Positions 7,097 through 16,201 of a stretch of DNA of 64,000 nucleotides are shown piece by piece. The translations under genes were made by a program, and so were the position numbers. Source of the DNA: Cytobacillus sp. IB215665 (GTDB taxonomy: Bacteria; Bacillota; Bacilli; Bacillales; SM2101); the NCBI RefSeq assembly GCF_033963835.1, contig NZ_JAXBME010000020.1, forward strand, positions 1-64,000. The letters run 5' to 3'. The stretch's first letter is position 1. The number at the start of each line of letters is the position of its first letter. The notes under the pieces were generated by a model. The model saw nothing but the letters and a program-made list of their open reading frames with translations. It did no database searches and had not been told where the DNA came from.

Positions 7097-8330
7097 TTCC
7101 ATAATATAGATAAGTATACATCTTCTCACCATCTAGTAATTGCAATTCATACTTTCCAGGGGATTGATCAACTGGAATAGAGACCATATCGTCGACAAGG
7201 TCATAGCGTAAAGTTTTTAATTTCTCTTTGATGTTATTAAGTTGAAAGTTTTGTCTATAAGACGGTTTGATTTCATTTTTTATATGATAGTTTTCATACG
7301 TCAAATATGCACCGATTAAATTACTTTCTTCTTTTAAATAAAGCTGTACTTCCTCTATTAAAAAGTTTTCATGTTGAAAGCTATGCTCTGAACTGCCTGT
7401 ATCAATTAAAAAATCGACTGCTTCTTTTTTTAATGGAATATGTAGGAAATCAGAACAAATAAATAAGATGTTTTTCTGTTCTTCATAAGTTTCTAAAATA
7501 CTTTTTAATACGTAATGTCGTTGGTAATCATGATCAACCGCAATATAGAGGCAATCTTTAGGCAAGGAGTTATAGATATGCCTTAATGAGAAACCAATTC
7601 CGGTACCAAGATGGAGCAGTATTTTATGCGTTAATTGTTCAAAATTAACCCTTTTATAAAACCAGTCAACAGCCTGATATAGATGATCTAAATATTTTTT
7701 ATCTGTTTCCTTAATGTAATCTGATATAAAATAGTTGAATTCATTCATCATATGACTTGGACTTTTAACGTCGTGAGCATGATGAATGGTTTGTGGGGTG
7801 AAGAGAATTCCGTCTTTAATAAAGTGTTGATGCTCACAGTTACATTGAAGAACACCATGTAAGATTTGATTGTTAACGATGTCTCCATTTTTAATGCTTA
7901 AAGTAGCCCCGCATTTTTTACATTCTAAAAGTGGGAGCACTGATAAGCTCATACCCATTTTAAGCTGTTTAGGTTTATTCGTTGTATTTAAATGGGTAAG
8001 TTCATTTTGCAAATTTTGTCTCGTTTCTTCGTATTCGACTATTTTATGTTCTATCGTATGTAGCTTTTCTACAAAAATCTCTTTGTAAAATTCGTTATTT
8101 TCTAGTGCGGATAATTTGCCAAGTCTTTTATATTGAAAGATTGTTTTTATTTCACTTAACGAAAAGCCGAGGTTTTTTAAGTAAATAATATCCTTTACAT
8201 CTCTGTGGCATTGTTCATCAAATTGATACTGTCCGGATGCTTTCTCAGGTGTTATTAAGCCAAGGTCTATGTAGTGTCTAGTTGTATTTATGCTTATTTT
8301 ATTTTCTTTAGAAAATTTTCCTATTTTCAT
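7083..8330 (-). CDS. MerR-type regulator fused to a zinc ribbon and a SAM methyltransferase
   Basis: 415 residues in three parts. Residues 1-70 are a MerR HTH (IGKFSKENKISINTTRHYID, then YLKNLGFSLSEIKTIF), followed by a coiled helix to about 115. Residues 136-176 hold CKKCGATL ... CNCEHQHF, a four-Cys zinc-ribbon-like block. From about 235 a class I methyltransferase fold begins (ILLHLGTGIGFSLRHIYN as the SAM loop, then YIAVDHDY). Zinc ribbon plus methyltransferase recalls the RlmA-type 23S rRNA methyltransferases linked to macrolide tolerance; that link is inference. A neighbouring exporter on the same strand fits a resistance role. Start ATG at 8330 has AAGGTGAC upstream. Confidence 0.75.
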   Translation of the reverse strand: MKIGKFSKENKISINTTRHYIDLGLITPEKASGQYQFDEQCHRDVKDIIYLKNLGFSLSEIKTIFQYKRLGKLSALENNEFYKEIFVEKLHTIEHKIVEYEETRQNLQNELTHLNTTNKPKQLKMGMSLSVLPLLECKKCGATLSIKNGDIVNNQILHGVLQCNCEHQHFIKDGILFTPQTIHHAHDVKSPSHMMNEFNYFISDYIKETDKKYLDHLYQAVDWFYKRVNFEQLTHKILLHLGTGIGFSLRHIYNSLPKDCLYIAVDHDYQRHYVLKSILETYEEQKNILFICSDFLHIPLKKEAVDFLIDTGSSEHSFQHENFLIEEVQLYLKEESNLIGAYLTYENYHIKNEIKPSYRQNFQLNNIKEKLKTLRYDLVDDMVSIPVDQSPGKYELQLLDGEKMYTYLYYGKRLG

Positions 8331-8352
8331 AGTTAGTCACCTTAACTTGTTT

Positions 8353-8403
8353 TATTAGAAATCAAATTAATATTTATTATATTATACACGTACTATTAGA
8401 AAT
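8353..8403 (-). promoter_or_regulatory. Candidate promoter of the MerR fusion gene with direct repeats
   Basis: On the minus strand a TATAAT (complement at 8381-8386) lies between two direct repeats of ATTTCTAATA (complements at 8353-8362 and 8394-8403), 41 bp apart. A MerR-type protein could bind here, but classical MerR sites are palindromic, so this is weak. Confidence 0.35.
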
Positions 8404-8437
8404 TTCCTTTCACAAATATACATGCTATGAAAAAAGC

Positions 8438-8466
8438 TAGACTCATAATTTATTTTAGAATATACT
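8438..8466 (+). promoter_or_regulatory. Probable promoter of the cobalamin operon
   Basis: -35 TAGACT (8438-8443), 17-bp spacer, -10 TATACT (8461-8466). It lies about 30 bp before the riboswitch core, the right place for the start of the regulated leader. Confidence 0.5.
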
Positions 8467-8494
8467 GAATTATAACAACTGAATGATGAAATAA

Positions 8495-8702
8495 ACAGGT
8501 GTTGTGCATAAGTAAAAGCTGTGTACAACTTAAAAGGGAAGTTCGGTGTAAAGCCGACGCGGTTCCCGCCACTGTAAGTCTGAGCAACCTGCATATGTGT
8601 CACTGTTTCGTAAAGAAATGGGAAGGCGCAGGAAGTGTTGAAGATAAGTCAGGAGACCTGCCTGTTTAAGTAACACGATTGTAACCTACGGGAATATAGG
8701 GA
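8495..8702 (+). promoter_or_regulatory. Cobalamin (AdoCbl) riboswitch
   Basis: The class is recognised from GAAGTTCGGTGTAAAGCCGA (8539-8558), then GCGGTTCCCGCCACTGTAAG (8559-8578), and the B12 box AAGTCAGGAGACCTGCC (8646-8662). A closing stem is possible between GGTGTT near 8498 and AACAC near 8672. A terminator at 8754-8784 follows, so ligand binding should stop transcription before cbiM. It heads the whole transporter and cobalamin biosynthesis cluster. The outer boundaries are approximate. Confidence 0.95.
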
Positions 8703-8753
8703 GGTGTTGTTAAGAATTAGTATGTAAACATATAGTTAATACTGACTTTTTCT

Positions 8754-8792
8754 GAGCACTCGATCCTTTATGGTTTGAGTGCTCTTTTTATT
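8754..8792 (+). terminator. Riboswitch-controlled terminator
   Basis: Stem GAGCACTC (8754-8761) / GAGTGCTC (8777-8784), followed by TTTTTATTTT. It sits between the riboswitch and cbiM, as expected for the off state. Confidence 0.85.
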
Positions 8793-8796
8793 TTAC

Positions 8797-8885
8797 ATAA
8801 AGGCTCTTTCGGAATCTTCTAATTTTGTGTAGTAACCACGAGCAATATTCGTGTGTATATCAATATATTTAGAATCAGCCTTTAT
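8797..8885. repeat. Short internally deleted MITE-like copy (copy 6)
   Basis: Perfect 9-bp ends ATAAAGGCT (8797-8805) and AGCCTTTAT (8877-8885). The interior is only about 70 bp and has lost the ATGCC block. It sits in the leader between the terminator and cbiM. Confidence 0.5.
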
Positions 8886-8908
8886 AAACATGGGGGAGAG
8901 CTTCACTG

Positions 8909-9679
8909 ATGAAAAGAAAACATGCTTGGCTAATCGTAACAATTATTATTGGTTTGACTAGTTATTTTTGGCTGAATTCATTTCGGCCAGTATATGCGAT
9001 GCACATAATGGAGGGCTTTCTGCCGGTTGGGTGGGCTATTTTTTGGTGGGTTTTAACGATTCCATTTTTGGCTGTTGGGATGTACTCCATCCGAAAAAAA
9101 GTGAAAGAAAACCCCGAGGTGAAGACGATGCTTGGGCTATCAGGGGCATTTGCATTTGTGTTGTCAGCATTAAAAATCCCTTCTGTAACTGGAAGTAGTT
9201 CACATCCGACTGGTGTTGGGCTAGGTACTGTGCTTTTTGGTCCAACAGTCATGAGTGTACTAGGGACGATTGTATTAATGTTTCAATCATTATTGCTCGC
9301 TCATGGCGGCATCACAACACTCGGTGCAAATGCATTTTCAATGGCTGTTGTAGGACCAATGGTTACATATTTTGTATTTAAAGCAGGCTTAAGAGTAAAT
9401 TTCTCTTTTGCAGTCTCAGTTTTTTTAGCAGCAATGTTAGGAGATCTCAGTACTTATACTGTGACAGCTTTTCAATTGGCTCTGGCATTTCCGACTGAGG
9501 TTGGAGGGGTTGTAGCATCATTTATCAAATTTGCTGGGATTTTCTCTTTTACACAAATTCCTTTAGCAGTGAGTGAGGGACTATTAACTGTAGTAGTTAT
9601 GAACTTGCTTGCAAAATACAATGTTCGAGAATTACAGCAATTAAATGTTCCAGTTAGTATGAGTTCAAAGAAGGCTTAG
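8909..9679 (+). CDS. cbiM: Cobalt ECF transporter substrate-binding membrane protein CbiM
   Basis: 256 residues. Residues 1-30 are a signal peptide ending PVYA; after cleavage the mature N-terminus would be MHIMEGFLP, the hallmark of CbiM, where the second-position His takes part in binding Co(II). Six or so further helices follow, with [15 protein letters not shown] and [17 protein letters not shown] as conserved family loops. With CbiN, CbiQ and CbiO it imports cobalt for the corrin ring. Start ATG at 8909 has GGGGGAGAG upstream. First gene after the riboswitch. Confidence 0.95.
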   Translation: MKRKHAWLIVTIIIGLTSYFWLNSFRPVYAMHIMEGFLPVGWAIFWWVLTIPFLAVGMYSIRKKVKENPEVKTMLGLSGAFAFVLSALKIPSVTGSSSHPTGVGLGTVLFGPTVMSVLGTIVLMFQSLLLAHGGITTLGANAFSMAVVGPMVTYFVFKAGLRVNFSFAVSVFLAAMLGDLSTYTVTAFQLALAFPTEVGGVVASFIKFAGIFSFTQIPLAVSEGLLTVVVMNLLAKYNVRELQQLNVPVSMSSKKA

Positions 9680-9814
9680 AACAACAAGGCAGCATTTTTT
9701 AGCAAAAGAGAACTAACTCAATCAATTATGCTACAGCCATTTTTCCAGTTTTTCGAAAGATTCTGATCGTATATGATTTTTTTCACTTCCATTTGAGTAT
9801 CTGATGTGTATGAA

Positions 9815-9896
9815 ATGCGAAGAAAAGATGTCCTGTACTAGTTAAATGCTTGCTTAGCTTTTATTACGAAAAGCAACTATTAATGCGAAAACAGCT
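9815..9896 (+). repeat. MITE-like dispersed repeat, copy 7 (forward, right half)
   Basis: Contains GAAGAAAAGATGTCCTG, TTACGAAAAGCAACTATTAA and ends TGCGAAAACAGCT. The left half (9690-9814) is hard to align. It separates cbiM from cbiN inside the transporter operon, which leaves a 244-bp gap there. Confidence 0.55.
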
Positions 9897-9923
9897 ATTT
9901 GAAACAAGGAGGTATGTTAATTA

Positions 9924-10229
9924 ATGAAAAATCTGATTTTGATAGTGTTGGTCATCTTGTTGGCTATTGTTCCTTTAGTTATACAGCAGGATGCTGAATT
10001 TGGTGGGGCAGATGGACAAGCTGAAGAAGCGATTGGTGAAATAGCACCTAATTATGAGCCTTGGTTCAACGTATTATGGGAGCCACCAAGCGGTGAGATA
10101 GAAAGCTTGCTATTTTCCTTACAAGCGGCCATAGGTGCAATTATAATCGGCTATGTTATCGGCTATGGTAGAGCACGAAAAAAATTCTCCCCTGAATCTT
10201 CTAGTGAGGTGAAGCATGCTTCGGATTGA
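9924..10229 (+). CDS. cbiN: Cobalt ECF transporter auxiliary protein CbiN
   Basis: 101 residues with two membrane helices (residues 2-20 and about 68-86) and an extracytoplasmic loop holding EFGGADGQAEEAIGEIAPNYEPW, the typical CbiN loop that assists metal loading of CbiM. AAGGAGG lies upstream of the ATG. It overlaps cbiQ by 14 bp, so the two are translationally coupled. Confidence 0.93.
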   Translation: MKNLILIVLVILLAIVPLVIQQDAEFGGADGQAEEAIGEIAPNYEPWFNVLWEPPSGEIESLLFSLQAAIGAIIIGYVIGYGRARKKFSPESSSEVKHASD

Positions 10230-10992
10230 CCAGCTTGCTTATTTGAATCAGCTACGACATGTTCACCCTATTGAGAAAGCAGTTTTCACATTTTTATTTT
10301 TGTTTTTCTGTCTTATTACAAAAAGTGAAGTTATTGCTGTTATAACTTTGTTAATCATGAGCATGGCAATAGTTTTCGGTGCGAAAATCTCAGTACGTGA
10401 TTATATAAAACTACTTTTATTACCATCATTCTTTTTGCTTTCTAGTGTTATACCTATTCTTATTTCGATTGCACCGTATGACTACAAAGTAATTAATTCG
10501 TTATGGTCAATGACTATTGGTACGTGGCAGTTGTTTATAACTACAGATAATATATCAATCGTCACAAGCTTATTTTTTACCGTTTTGTCAACTGTAAGTT
10601 GCATGTATTTCTTAATATTATCTACGCCGCTTCATGATATTTTATGGCTTCTACAGAAAATGAAACTACCAACACTATTTATTGAACTCGTTGCATTCAC
10701 ATATCGATTTATTTTTGTACTTTTAGATAAAGCCCAAGAAGTCTATATCGCACAAGCTTCTAGACTTGGCTATCAACATTACCGTCTATCAATTTATTCT
10801 TTAGGTCAGCTAGTAGTAGGGGTGTTTGTAAAGTCTATGAAGTACGCAAAAGAACTACAAATAGCAGTAGATACACGTGGTGGACAAGATGGTAATTATG
10901 AAATTGAAAGCAGCTATAAATATCATCCACTGAACTGGGGGATCGTAGCGATATCAATGCTGACGCTTACATTCGTAGCATCAGCTATGTAA
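10216..10992 (+). CDS. cbiQ: Cobalt ECF transporter transmembrane coupling protein CbiQ
   Basis: 258 residues with about five to six helices. The cytoplasmic coupling segment is visible near residue 180-200 as AQASRLGYQHYR followed by a conserved VGVFVKSMKYAKELQIAVDTRG block, in which the Arg-Gly pairs contact the ATPase. It is the T component that links CbiM to CbiO. It follows cbiN with overlap and precedes cbiO by 15 bp. Confidence 0.93.
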   Translation: MLRIDQLAYLNQLRHVHPIEKAVFTFLFLFFCLITKSEVIAVITLLIMSMAIVFGAKISVRDYIKLLLLPSFFLLSSVIPILISIAPYDYKVINSLWSMTIGTWQLFITTDNISIVTSLFFTVLSTVSCMYFLILSTPLHDILWLLQKMKLPTLFIELVAFTYRFIFVLLDKAQEVYIAQASRLGYQHYRLSIYSLGQLVVGVFVKSMKYAKELQIAVDTRGGQDGNYEIESSYKYHPLNWGIVAISMLTLTFVASAM

Positions 10993-11007
10993 AAGGAGTT
11001 CTGTTTA

Positions 11008-11841
11008 ATGAGTACACCAATTATAGAGCTTGAAAACATTACATACCAATATCCTGATGGGACTGATGCTATAAACAATATTTCTCTATCTATTGAACAA
11101 GGAAAGAAAATTGCTTTGTTAGGAAATAACGGGGCTGGAAAGTCAACATTGTTTTTACATTTCAATGGGATTTTACAACCGACGAGTGGTTCCATCTGTT
11201 TTCAAGGTGAAACGTTACGGTACAAGCGCAAAGAGATAAAGAGATTACGTCAACAGGTAGGGATTGTATATCAGGATTCTGACTCTCAATTATTCTCATC
11301 TAGTGTTTATCAAGATATAAAATATGGACCTAAAAATATGGGGCTTTCTGAGAGCGAAGTAGAGCTAGCTGTGGACAAGGCAATGATGTTAACGGAAACG
11401 ACTGCATTAAAAGAAAAGCCACCTCATTTTTTAAGCATTGGCCAAAAAAAACGAGTTGCCATTGCGGGAATTGTGGCCATGGAGCCGAAGCTCATGGTAT
11501 TAGATGAACCGACAGCAGGGCTAGATCCATACTATGCTAAGAAAATTATGAATGTATTACATGATATTCAAACAGAGAACAAAACAATGATTGTGTCTAC
11601 ACATGATGTGAATTTAGCTTATGAATGGGCTGATGAGATCATTGTAATGAATGAAGGGAGGATCATAGCTCAAGACAAACCTGATCAAGTATTTCGAGAC
11701 GATGCGATTTTACAAAAAAGTCACTTAGAGAAACCGTGGATCATTGATGTCTTCGAACAGTTAAGAGTGAAAGATCGATTTAATTCATGCACCATTCCAA
11801 AAACAAAAAATGAAATAATGAAGCTTTTAGCAGAAATATAG
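11008..11841 (+). CDS. cbiO: Cobalt ECF transporter ATP-binding protein CbiO
   Basis: 277 residues. Walker A is GNNGAGKST (39-47), the ABC signature is LSIGQKKRVAIAG (LSGGQ variant with Ile), Walker B is LMVLDEPTAGLD, and a switch His lies in STHDVNLAY. It powers cobalt uptake by the CbiMNQ complex on the inner face of the membrane. Only one ATPase gene is present, as is usual for group I ECF importers. AAAGGAG precedes the ATG. The C-terminal 50 residues after the ATPase core are typical of ECF ATPases. Confidence 0.93.
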   Translation: MSTPIIELENITYQYPDGTDAINNISLSIEQGKKIALLGNNGAGKSTLFLHFNGILQPTSGSICFQGETLRYKRKEIKRLRQQVGIVYQDSDSQLFSSSVYQDIKYGPKNMGLSESEVELAVDKAMMLTETTALKEKPPHFLSIGQKKRVAIAGIVAMEPKLMVLDEPTAGLDPYYAKKIMNVLHDIQTENKTMIVSTHDVNLAYEWADEIIVMNEGRIIAQDKPDQVFRDDAILQKSHLEKPWIIDVFEQLRVKDRFNSCTIPKTKNEIMKLLAEI

Positions 11842-11869
11842 AACTTTACATCTTTATTGAAGGGAGAGG

Positions 11870-12256
11870 ATGAAATTGACGACATGGAATTTACAAGGGA
11901 CGAAACACCACGTGTTGATATGTAATGGTTCAAGCTGCATGAGAAAAGGTGGTGAAGAAGCTACAGTAGCTATTCGTGAAGAAATTGAAAGGCTAGGTCT
12001 CGATTCAACTGTTCATACGACAAGAACGAGGTGTAATGGTAGATGTAAGGATGCGTGTGTAGCAATCGTCTATCCAGAGGGTACGTGGTACGAGAAGGTT
12101 ACACCAGAACTAGGTCGCCAGATTGTTTCCGAACACCTTGCACAAGGAAAGCCCCTTACACATGCGATGAGCTATACAACAACAAATACGGGGATGCAGT
12201 TACAAGGTGATCGTCCACTTGGGATTTCGAAAGAAAAAGCAGTGGTAAATAAGTAA
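11870..12256 (+). CDS. cbiW: Thioredoxin-like [2Fe-2S] ferredoxin CbiW
   Basis: 128 residues. Four Cys in the thioredoxin-like ferredoxin pattern: Cys18 and Cys23 (ICNGSSCMRKGGEE) and Cys55 and Cys59 (RTRCNGRCKDAC, with an extra Cys63). In the B. megaterium cobI operon the first gene is cbiW, with this fold and position; its precise role in the anaerobic pathway is not settled, but electron supply for ring contraction or reduction is plausible. The start is ATG at 11870 (AGGGAGAGG upstream). Confidence 0.85.
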   Translation: MKLTTWNLQGTKHHVLICNGSSCMRKGGEEATVAIREEIERLGLDSTVHTTRTRCNGRCKDACVAIVYPEGTWYEKVTPELGRQIVSEHLAQGKPLTHAMSYTTTNTGMQLQGDRPLGISKEKAVVNK

Positions 12257-12276
12257 ATGAATAAGGAGGGGTTAGC

Positions 12277-13866
12277 TTGAAGGGAAAATTACTCATTGTC
12301 GGTTTCGGGCCAGGTAGTGAAAAGCATATAACTAACAGGGCCAAGGAAGCCATCGCTGAAAGTGATTGTGTTATTGGTTATAAAACATATGTAGATCTCA
12401 TTTTAGATCTTATAACAGATCAAGAAATAGTAAGTACAGGCATGTCAGAAGAAGTAAGTCGTGCACAAGCAGCGGTTAAGTTAGCGGAAGAAGGAAAATA
12501 TGTGGCTGTAATATCAAGCGGAGATGCTGGAGTATATGGCATGGCTGGCTTAGTATACGAGGTGTTAATTGAAAAAGGGTGGTCAGAACTTGAGGGAGTT
12601 GAGGTAGAGGTTGTTCCAGGGATTTCTGCAATTAATTCATGCGCTTCGTTGTTAGGTGCTCCTGTTATGCATGATGCTTGTACGATTAGCTTAAGTGATC
12701 ATTTGACTCCTTGGGAGCTTATCGAAAGAAGAATTGAAGCAGCCGGCCAGGCTGATTTCGTCATCGCTCTTTACAATCCAAAGAGTGGGAAGCGAACGAG
12801 ACAAATTGTTGTAGCGCAACAAATTCTATTAAAATATCGTTCTCCAGACACACCAGTTGGTTTAGTAAAAAGTGCATATAGAGATCGACAGCATGTCGTT
12901 ATGACGACTTTACAGGATATGCTTGATCACGATATTGGTATGTTAACAACTGTGATTATTGGGAATTCCACTACGTTTATGTATGATAACAAAATGATTA
13001 CGCCAAGAGGTTATCAAAGAAAATACACATTGCAAACACAAGAGCAGAAGTTGAAACCACATGAACGGCTAAAAAGAGAGAACGAGCCTTGGGCATTGCA
13101 CGGAGGTAAGGAAGAGTCTCCTTCAGCTTTAGATATGGCAAATAAGGCAATTGCTATGGTTGATCAAGACAAAGGGGTAACGAATGAGAGGTCAACATAT
13201 GCAGGAACAAATATTGAGTCAATTTTTGAAGTAGCTGTCAGTCCAGGTGTCGTTAACAAAAAGTTTACGCCGCAGCAAATGCTTGTTCTTGCAGATGTCG
13301 TTGGTGATAAAGGAACGATGGAGTATACAATTAATCACCAGATTTTACTTCATATTCCTACTACAAGCCCTGAAACAGTCACAAATAAACTAACGGATGT
13401 TGGCTTTTTACTAGCACCGGTTGGTGATGTAGCGACTATGAAGGCATGTGATTTTTGTGATGGAGAGAAATTTGACTCCATATCGCAGGCTGAGGAAATA
13501 CAAGCATTAATAGGTGGTATTGATGTTCCAAAGGAGCTTCATATCGGTTTTAACGGCTGTGCGATGGCTTGCTATGGTGCAGTGAATGATGATATTGGCA
13601 TCGTATTTCGCAAAGGAAAATTCGACCTCTTTCTCGGGGCGAAAACCGTTGGTAGAACTGCTCATGCTGGACAGCTAGTCGCAGAAGGGATTGAACCTGA
13701 ACGTCTGGTTCCATTAATACAAAATATCGTAGGAGAGTATAAGGAGAAGGGGCATCCGAACGAGCGCTTTCATAAATATTATAAACGTGTAAAGGAAATA
13801 CAAGGTTACCAGTATAAAGATGTGTCACCAAATCTATCAATTGAACCGGTACCATGTGCTGATTAA
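12277..13866 (+). CDS. cbiH: Cobalt-factor III methyltransferase with Fe-S domain (CbiH60)
   Basis: 529 residues. The first 250 are a CbiH/CobJ tetrapyrrole methylase: LIVGFGPGSEKHIT at the N-terminus, VISSGDAGVYGMAGLVYEVL near residue 75, and YNPKSGKRTRQIV near residue 168. It methylates C17 and contracts the ring. The C-terminal part has Cys391-x2-Cys394 and Cys428-x3-Cys432 in a nitrite/sulfite-reductase-like setting (GFNGCAMACYG), expected to hold a 4Fe-4S centre, exactly as in B. megaterium CbiH60. The start is TTG at 12277, with AAGGAGGGG upstream. Confidence 0.93.
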   Translation: MKGKLLIVGFGPGSEKHITNRAKEAIAESDCVIGYKTYVDLILDLITDQEIVSTGMSEEVSRAQAAVKLAEEGKYVAVISSGDAGVYGMAGLVYEVLIEKGWSELEGVEVEVVPGISAINSCASLLGAPVMHDACTISLSDHLTPWELIERRIEAAGQADFVIALYNPKSGKRTRQIVVAQQILLKYRSPDTPVGLVKSAYRDRQHVVMTTLQDMLDHDIGMLTTVIIGNSTTFMYDNKMITPRGYQRKYTLQTQEQKLKPHERLKRENEPWALHGGKEESPSALDMANKAIAMVDQDKGVTNERSTYAGTNIESIFEVAVSPGVVNKKFTPQQMLVLADVVGDKGTMEYTINHQILLHIPTTSPETVTNKLTDVGFLLAPVGDVATMKACDFCDGEKFDSISQAEEIQALIGGIDVPKELHIGFNGCAMACYGAVNDDIGIVFRKGKFDLFLGAKTVGRTAHAGQLVAEGIEPERLVPLIQNIVGEYKEKGHPNERFHKYYKRVKEIQGYQYKDVSPNLSIEPVPCAD

Positions 13867-13880
13867 AAGGAGGATTATCA

Positions 13881-14768
13881 ATGAAGGCAGTGTTATTTGT
13901 TGGTCATGGAAGTAGAGATCCAGAAGGAAATGAACAAGTATTAAAGTTTATAGAAAATATGAAACCTAGTATAGATGATAGTTTATTAGTAGAAGCGTGT
14001 TTTTTAGAGTTTGAGTTACCAAATATACTTCAAGGGCTGGAAGCTTGTGTGAACAAAGGGGCGTCGCATATTGTTGTCATTCCAATAATGCTACTTCCTG
14101 CGGGCCATTCAAAGATTCATATCCCTGCAGCAATTGATGAGGCAAAAGAGAAGTATCCTCATATTGATTTTACATACGGTAGGCCGATAGGTGTTCATGA
14201 TTTAGCACTAGACATCTGTACTAATAGACTAGTAGAGGCTGGAGAGAAGATAGATGATCCTAAAGAGCATACAGCAGTAATTTTGTTAGGTCGAGGAGGA
14301 AGCGACCCTGATGCGAATAGTGATTTGTATAAAATTACAAGACTGCTGTGGGAACGACTTAAATATAAGATCGTTGAACCTGCTTTTATGGGCGTCACTG
14401 ATCCTCTTATTCGTGAGAGTATTGAGCGATGTATGAAGCTAGGAGCCAAAAGAGTTGTTGTCGTACCATACTTTTTATTTACAGGTATATTAATTAAACG
14501 TCTTGAGCGGTTGATGGCAGATTTTCAAACAGAATTCCCATCAGTAGAATTTGTGTTAGCAGAATATTTTGGGTTTCATCCAAAACTTGAATTGATTTTG
14601 CATGACCGCATAGCTGAGGCGTTAAAAGATGAAGTTAAGATGAATTGTGATACGTGTCTGTATCGTTTAGAGGCGATGGAACATATTGATCATCACCACC
14701 ATCACGATCATGATCACGGTCACCACCATCATCACCATCCTGACGTGAAGACGGAGCATGTTAAATGA
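13881..14768 (+). CDS. cbiX: Sirohydrochlorin cobaltochelatase, long form CbiX
   Basis: 295 residues. Two tandem chelatase halves are visible: VLFVGHGSRDPEGNE at residue 4 and ILLGRGGSDPDANSD near 135. Near the end is Met254-x-Cys256-x2-Cys259, the MXCXXC motif that holds a 4Fe-4S centre in B. megaterium CbiX(L), and then a His/Asp run (about 268-287), a likely metal store. It inserts Co(II) into sirohydrochlorin, the entry step of the anaerobic route. AAAGGAGG precedes the ATG; it overlaps cbiJ by 4 bp. Confidence 0.95.
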   Translation: MKAVLFVGHGSRDPEGNEQVLKFIENMKPSIDDSLLVEACFLEFELPNILQGLEACVNKGASHIVVIPIMLLPAGHSKIHIPAAIDEAKEKYPHIDFTYGRPIGVHDLALDICTNRLVEAGEKIDDPKEHTAVILLGRGGSDPDANSDLYKITRLLWERLKYKIVEPAFMGVTDPLIRESIERCMKLGAKRVVVVPYFLFTGILIKRLERLMADFQTEFPSVEFVLAEYFGFHPKLELILHDRIAEALKDEVKMNCDTCLYRLEAMEHIDHHHHHDHDHGHHHHHHPDVKTEHVK

Positions 14769-15538
14769 TTCTATGTTTAGCAGGTACAAGTGACGCAAGA
14801 GAACTTGCGATAACTTTGAAGAATGGCGGATACTCCCTGCTTACAACGGTCGTCACAGATAGTGCAGCGATAGAGCTAAGAAAAGCTGGACTTCCTATAA
14901 AGGTCGGGAGATTAAATGTAGAAGAGATGGTAGAAGTTATTCAACTACAAAATATTGAAACAATTGTGGATGCAAGTCATCCCTTTGCGGAGGAAGCATC
15001 TAGAAACGCTATACAAGCAGCTAGAGCTGCAAATATTCCGTATATAAGGTATGAGAGGCAGCGAGAGCATATTAAGCACGAAAAAATCATCACAGTCGAG
15101 AGCTATGAACAAGCGGCTGAGGTTGCTGCTAGCAAGGGTGGCGTGATTATGCTCACGACGGGGAGTAAAACATTACAAGTTTTTGCTCAAAAGCTATTAA
15201 ATTTACCAAACACTCGCTTGATTACTAGAATGCTACCGCGCAAAGATAATATGGAAAAGTGTGAGCAACTTGGTATTCTTCAGAAGAATATTGTCGCCAT
15301 TCAAGGTCCGTTCACGAAAGAGTTTGATATTGCGCTTTACAAACAATACGGTGTTACATTGATGATTACGAAAGAGAGTGGAAAGGTTGGGTCTGTTGAT
15401 GAAAAGCTAGCAGCAGCTGCTGAGCTAGACATAGAAACAATCGTGATCAAACGACCAAGCATTGAGTACGGCCTTACTTTTTCAACTTTTGATGAAGTAC
15501 TAAGGCAACTAAATGAAATGGAAGTGCAGAACATATAA
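14765..15538 (+). CDS. cbiJ: Cobalt-precorrin-6A reductase CbiJ
   Basis: 257 residues. ILCLAGTSDARELA at the N-terminus and VDASHPFAEEASRNA near residue 70 are signature blocks of CbiJ/CobK; IRYERQ near 95 and LTTGSKTL near 130 follow. It reduces a double bond of cobalt-precorrin-6A with a nicotinamide cofactor. The start overlaps the cbiX stop (ATGA), showing coupled translation; cbiC follows 13 bp later. Confidence 0.93.
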   Translation: MILCLAGTSDARELAITLKNGGYSLLTTVVTDSAAIELRKAGLPIKVGRLNVEEMVEVIQLQNIETIVDASHPFAEEASRNAIQAARAANIPYIRYERQREHIKHEKIITVESYEQAAEVAASKGGVIMLTTGSKTLQVFAQKLLNLPNTRLITRMLPRKDNMEKCEQLGILQKNIVAIQGPFTKEFDIALYKQYGVTLMITKESGKVGSVDEKLAAAAELDIETIVIKRPSIEYGLTFSTFDEVLRQLNEMEVQNI

Positions 15539-15551
15539 GGAGGACGATTTA

Positions 15552-16199
15552 ATGGATTTTCGCACTGAATTTAAACCGGAAACTGTTCAGCCACAGCAAA
15601 TTGAAGGAAGAAGCTTTGAAATGATTGATGAGGAGGTAGGGGATCACCCGTTTTCCGAAGAGCAATACCCTGTCGTTCAACGTGTCATTCATGCTTCTGC
15701 TGACTTTGAACTTGGGAAAAGCCTTGTGTTTCATAAAGATGCTATTGGAGCAGGTATTCAAGCTATTCGGAGTGGCAAGAAAATTGTTGCTGATGTGCAA
15801 ATGGTACAAGTGGGTATTAGCAAGCCGCGCGTAGAAAAATATGGCTGCGATATTAACGTATATATATCAGATGCTGACGTGATGGAAGAAGCAAAAAGGC
15901 TTAACACAACACGGGCAATTATTTCTATGCGCAAAGCAATTAAAGAAGCTGACGGAGGCATTTATGCCATTGGAAATGCGCCAACAGCGCTATTAGAGCT
16001 TATTCGCCTAATAAAAGAAGGCGAGGCGAAACCGGGGTTAATTATCGGTTTACCAGTAGGCTTTGTTTCAGCTGCTGAATCAAAGGAGGAGCTGGCTAAG
16101 TTGGATGTTCCATTTATTACGAACATAGGTCGGAAAGGTGGAAGTACCGTAACAGTTGCAGCATTAAACGCAATTTCAATTCTTGCTGATAGAGGATAA
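15552..16199 (+). CDS. cbiC: Cobalt-precorrin-8 methylmutase CbiC
   Basis: 215 residues from the ATG at 15552. The frame is open from 15513, but AAGGAGGACG (15537-15546) lies 5 bp upstream of 15552 and decides the start. RVIHASADFELGKSL contains the conserved His-Ala of the active site, and GNAPTALLELIRL and PVGFVSAAESKEEL are family blocks. It moves the methyl group from C11 to C12 to give cobyrinate. It ends 2 bp before cbiD. Confidence 0.95.
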   Translation: MDFRTEFKPETVQPQQIEGRSFEMIDEEVGDHPFSEEQYPVVQRVIHASADFELGKSLVFHKDAIGAGIQAIRSGKKIVADVQMVQVGISKPRVEKYGCDINVYISDADVMEEAKRLNTTRAIISMRKAIKEADGGIYAIGNAPTALLELIRLIKEGEAKPGLIIGLPVGFVSAAESKEELAKLDVPFITNIGRKGGSTVTVAALNAISILADRG

Positions 16200-16201
16200 G
16201 T

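Noticed and set aside
8382-8603. Minus-strand frame of 73 codons
   Set aside because: It is antisense to the cobalamin riboswitch and has no start signal.
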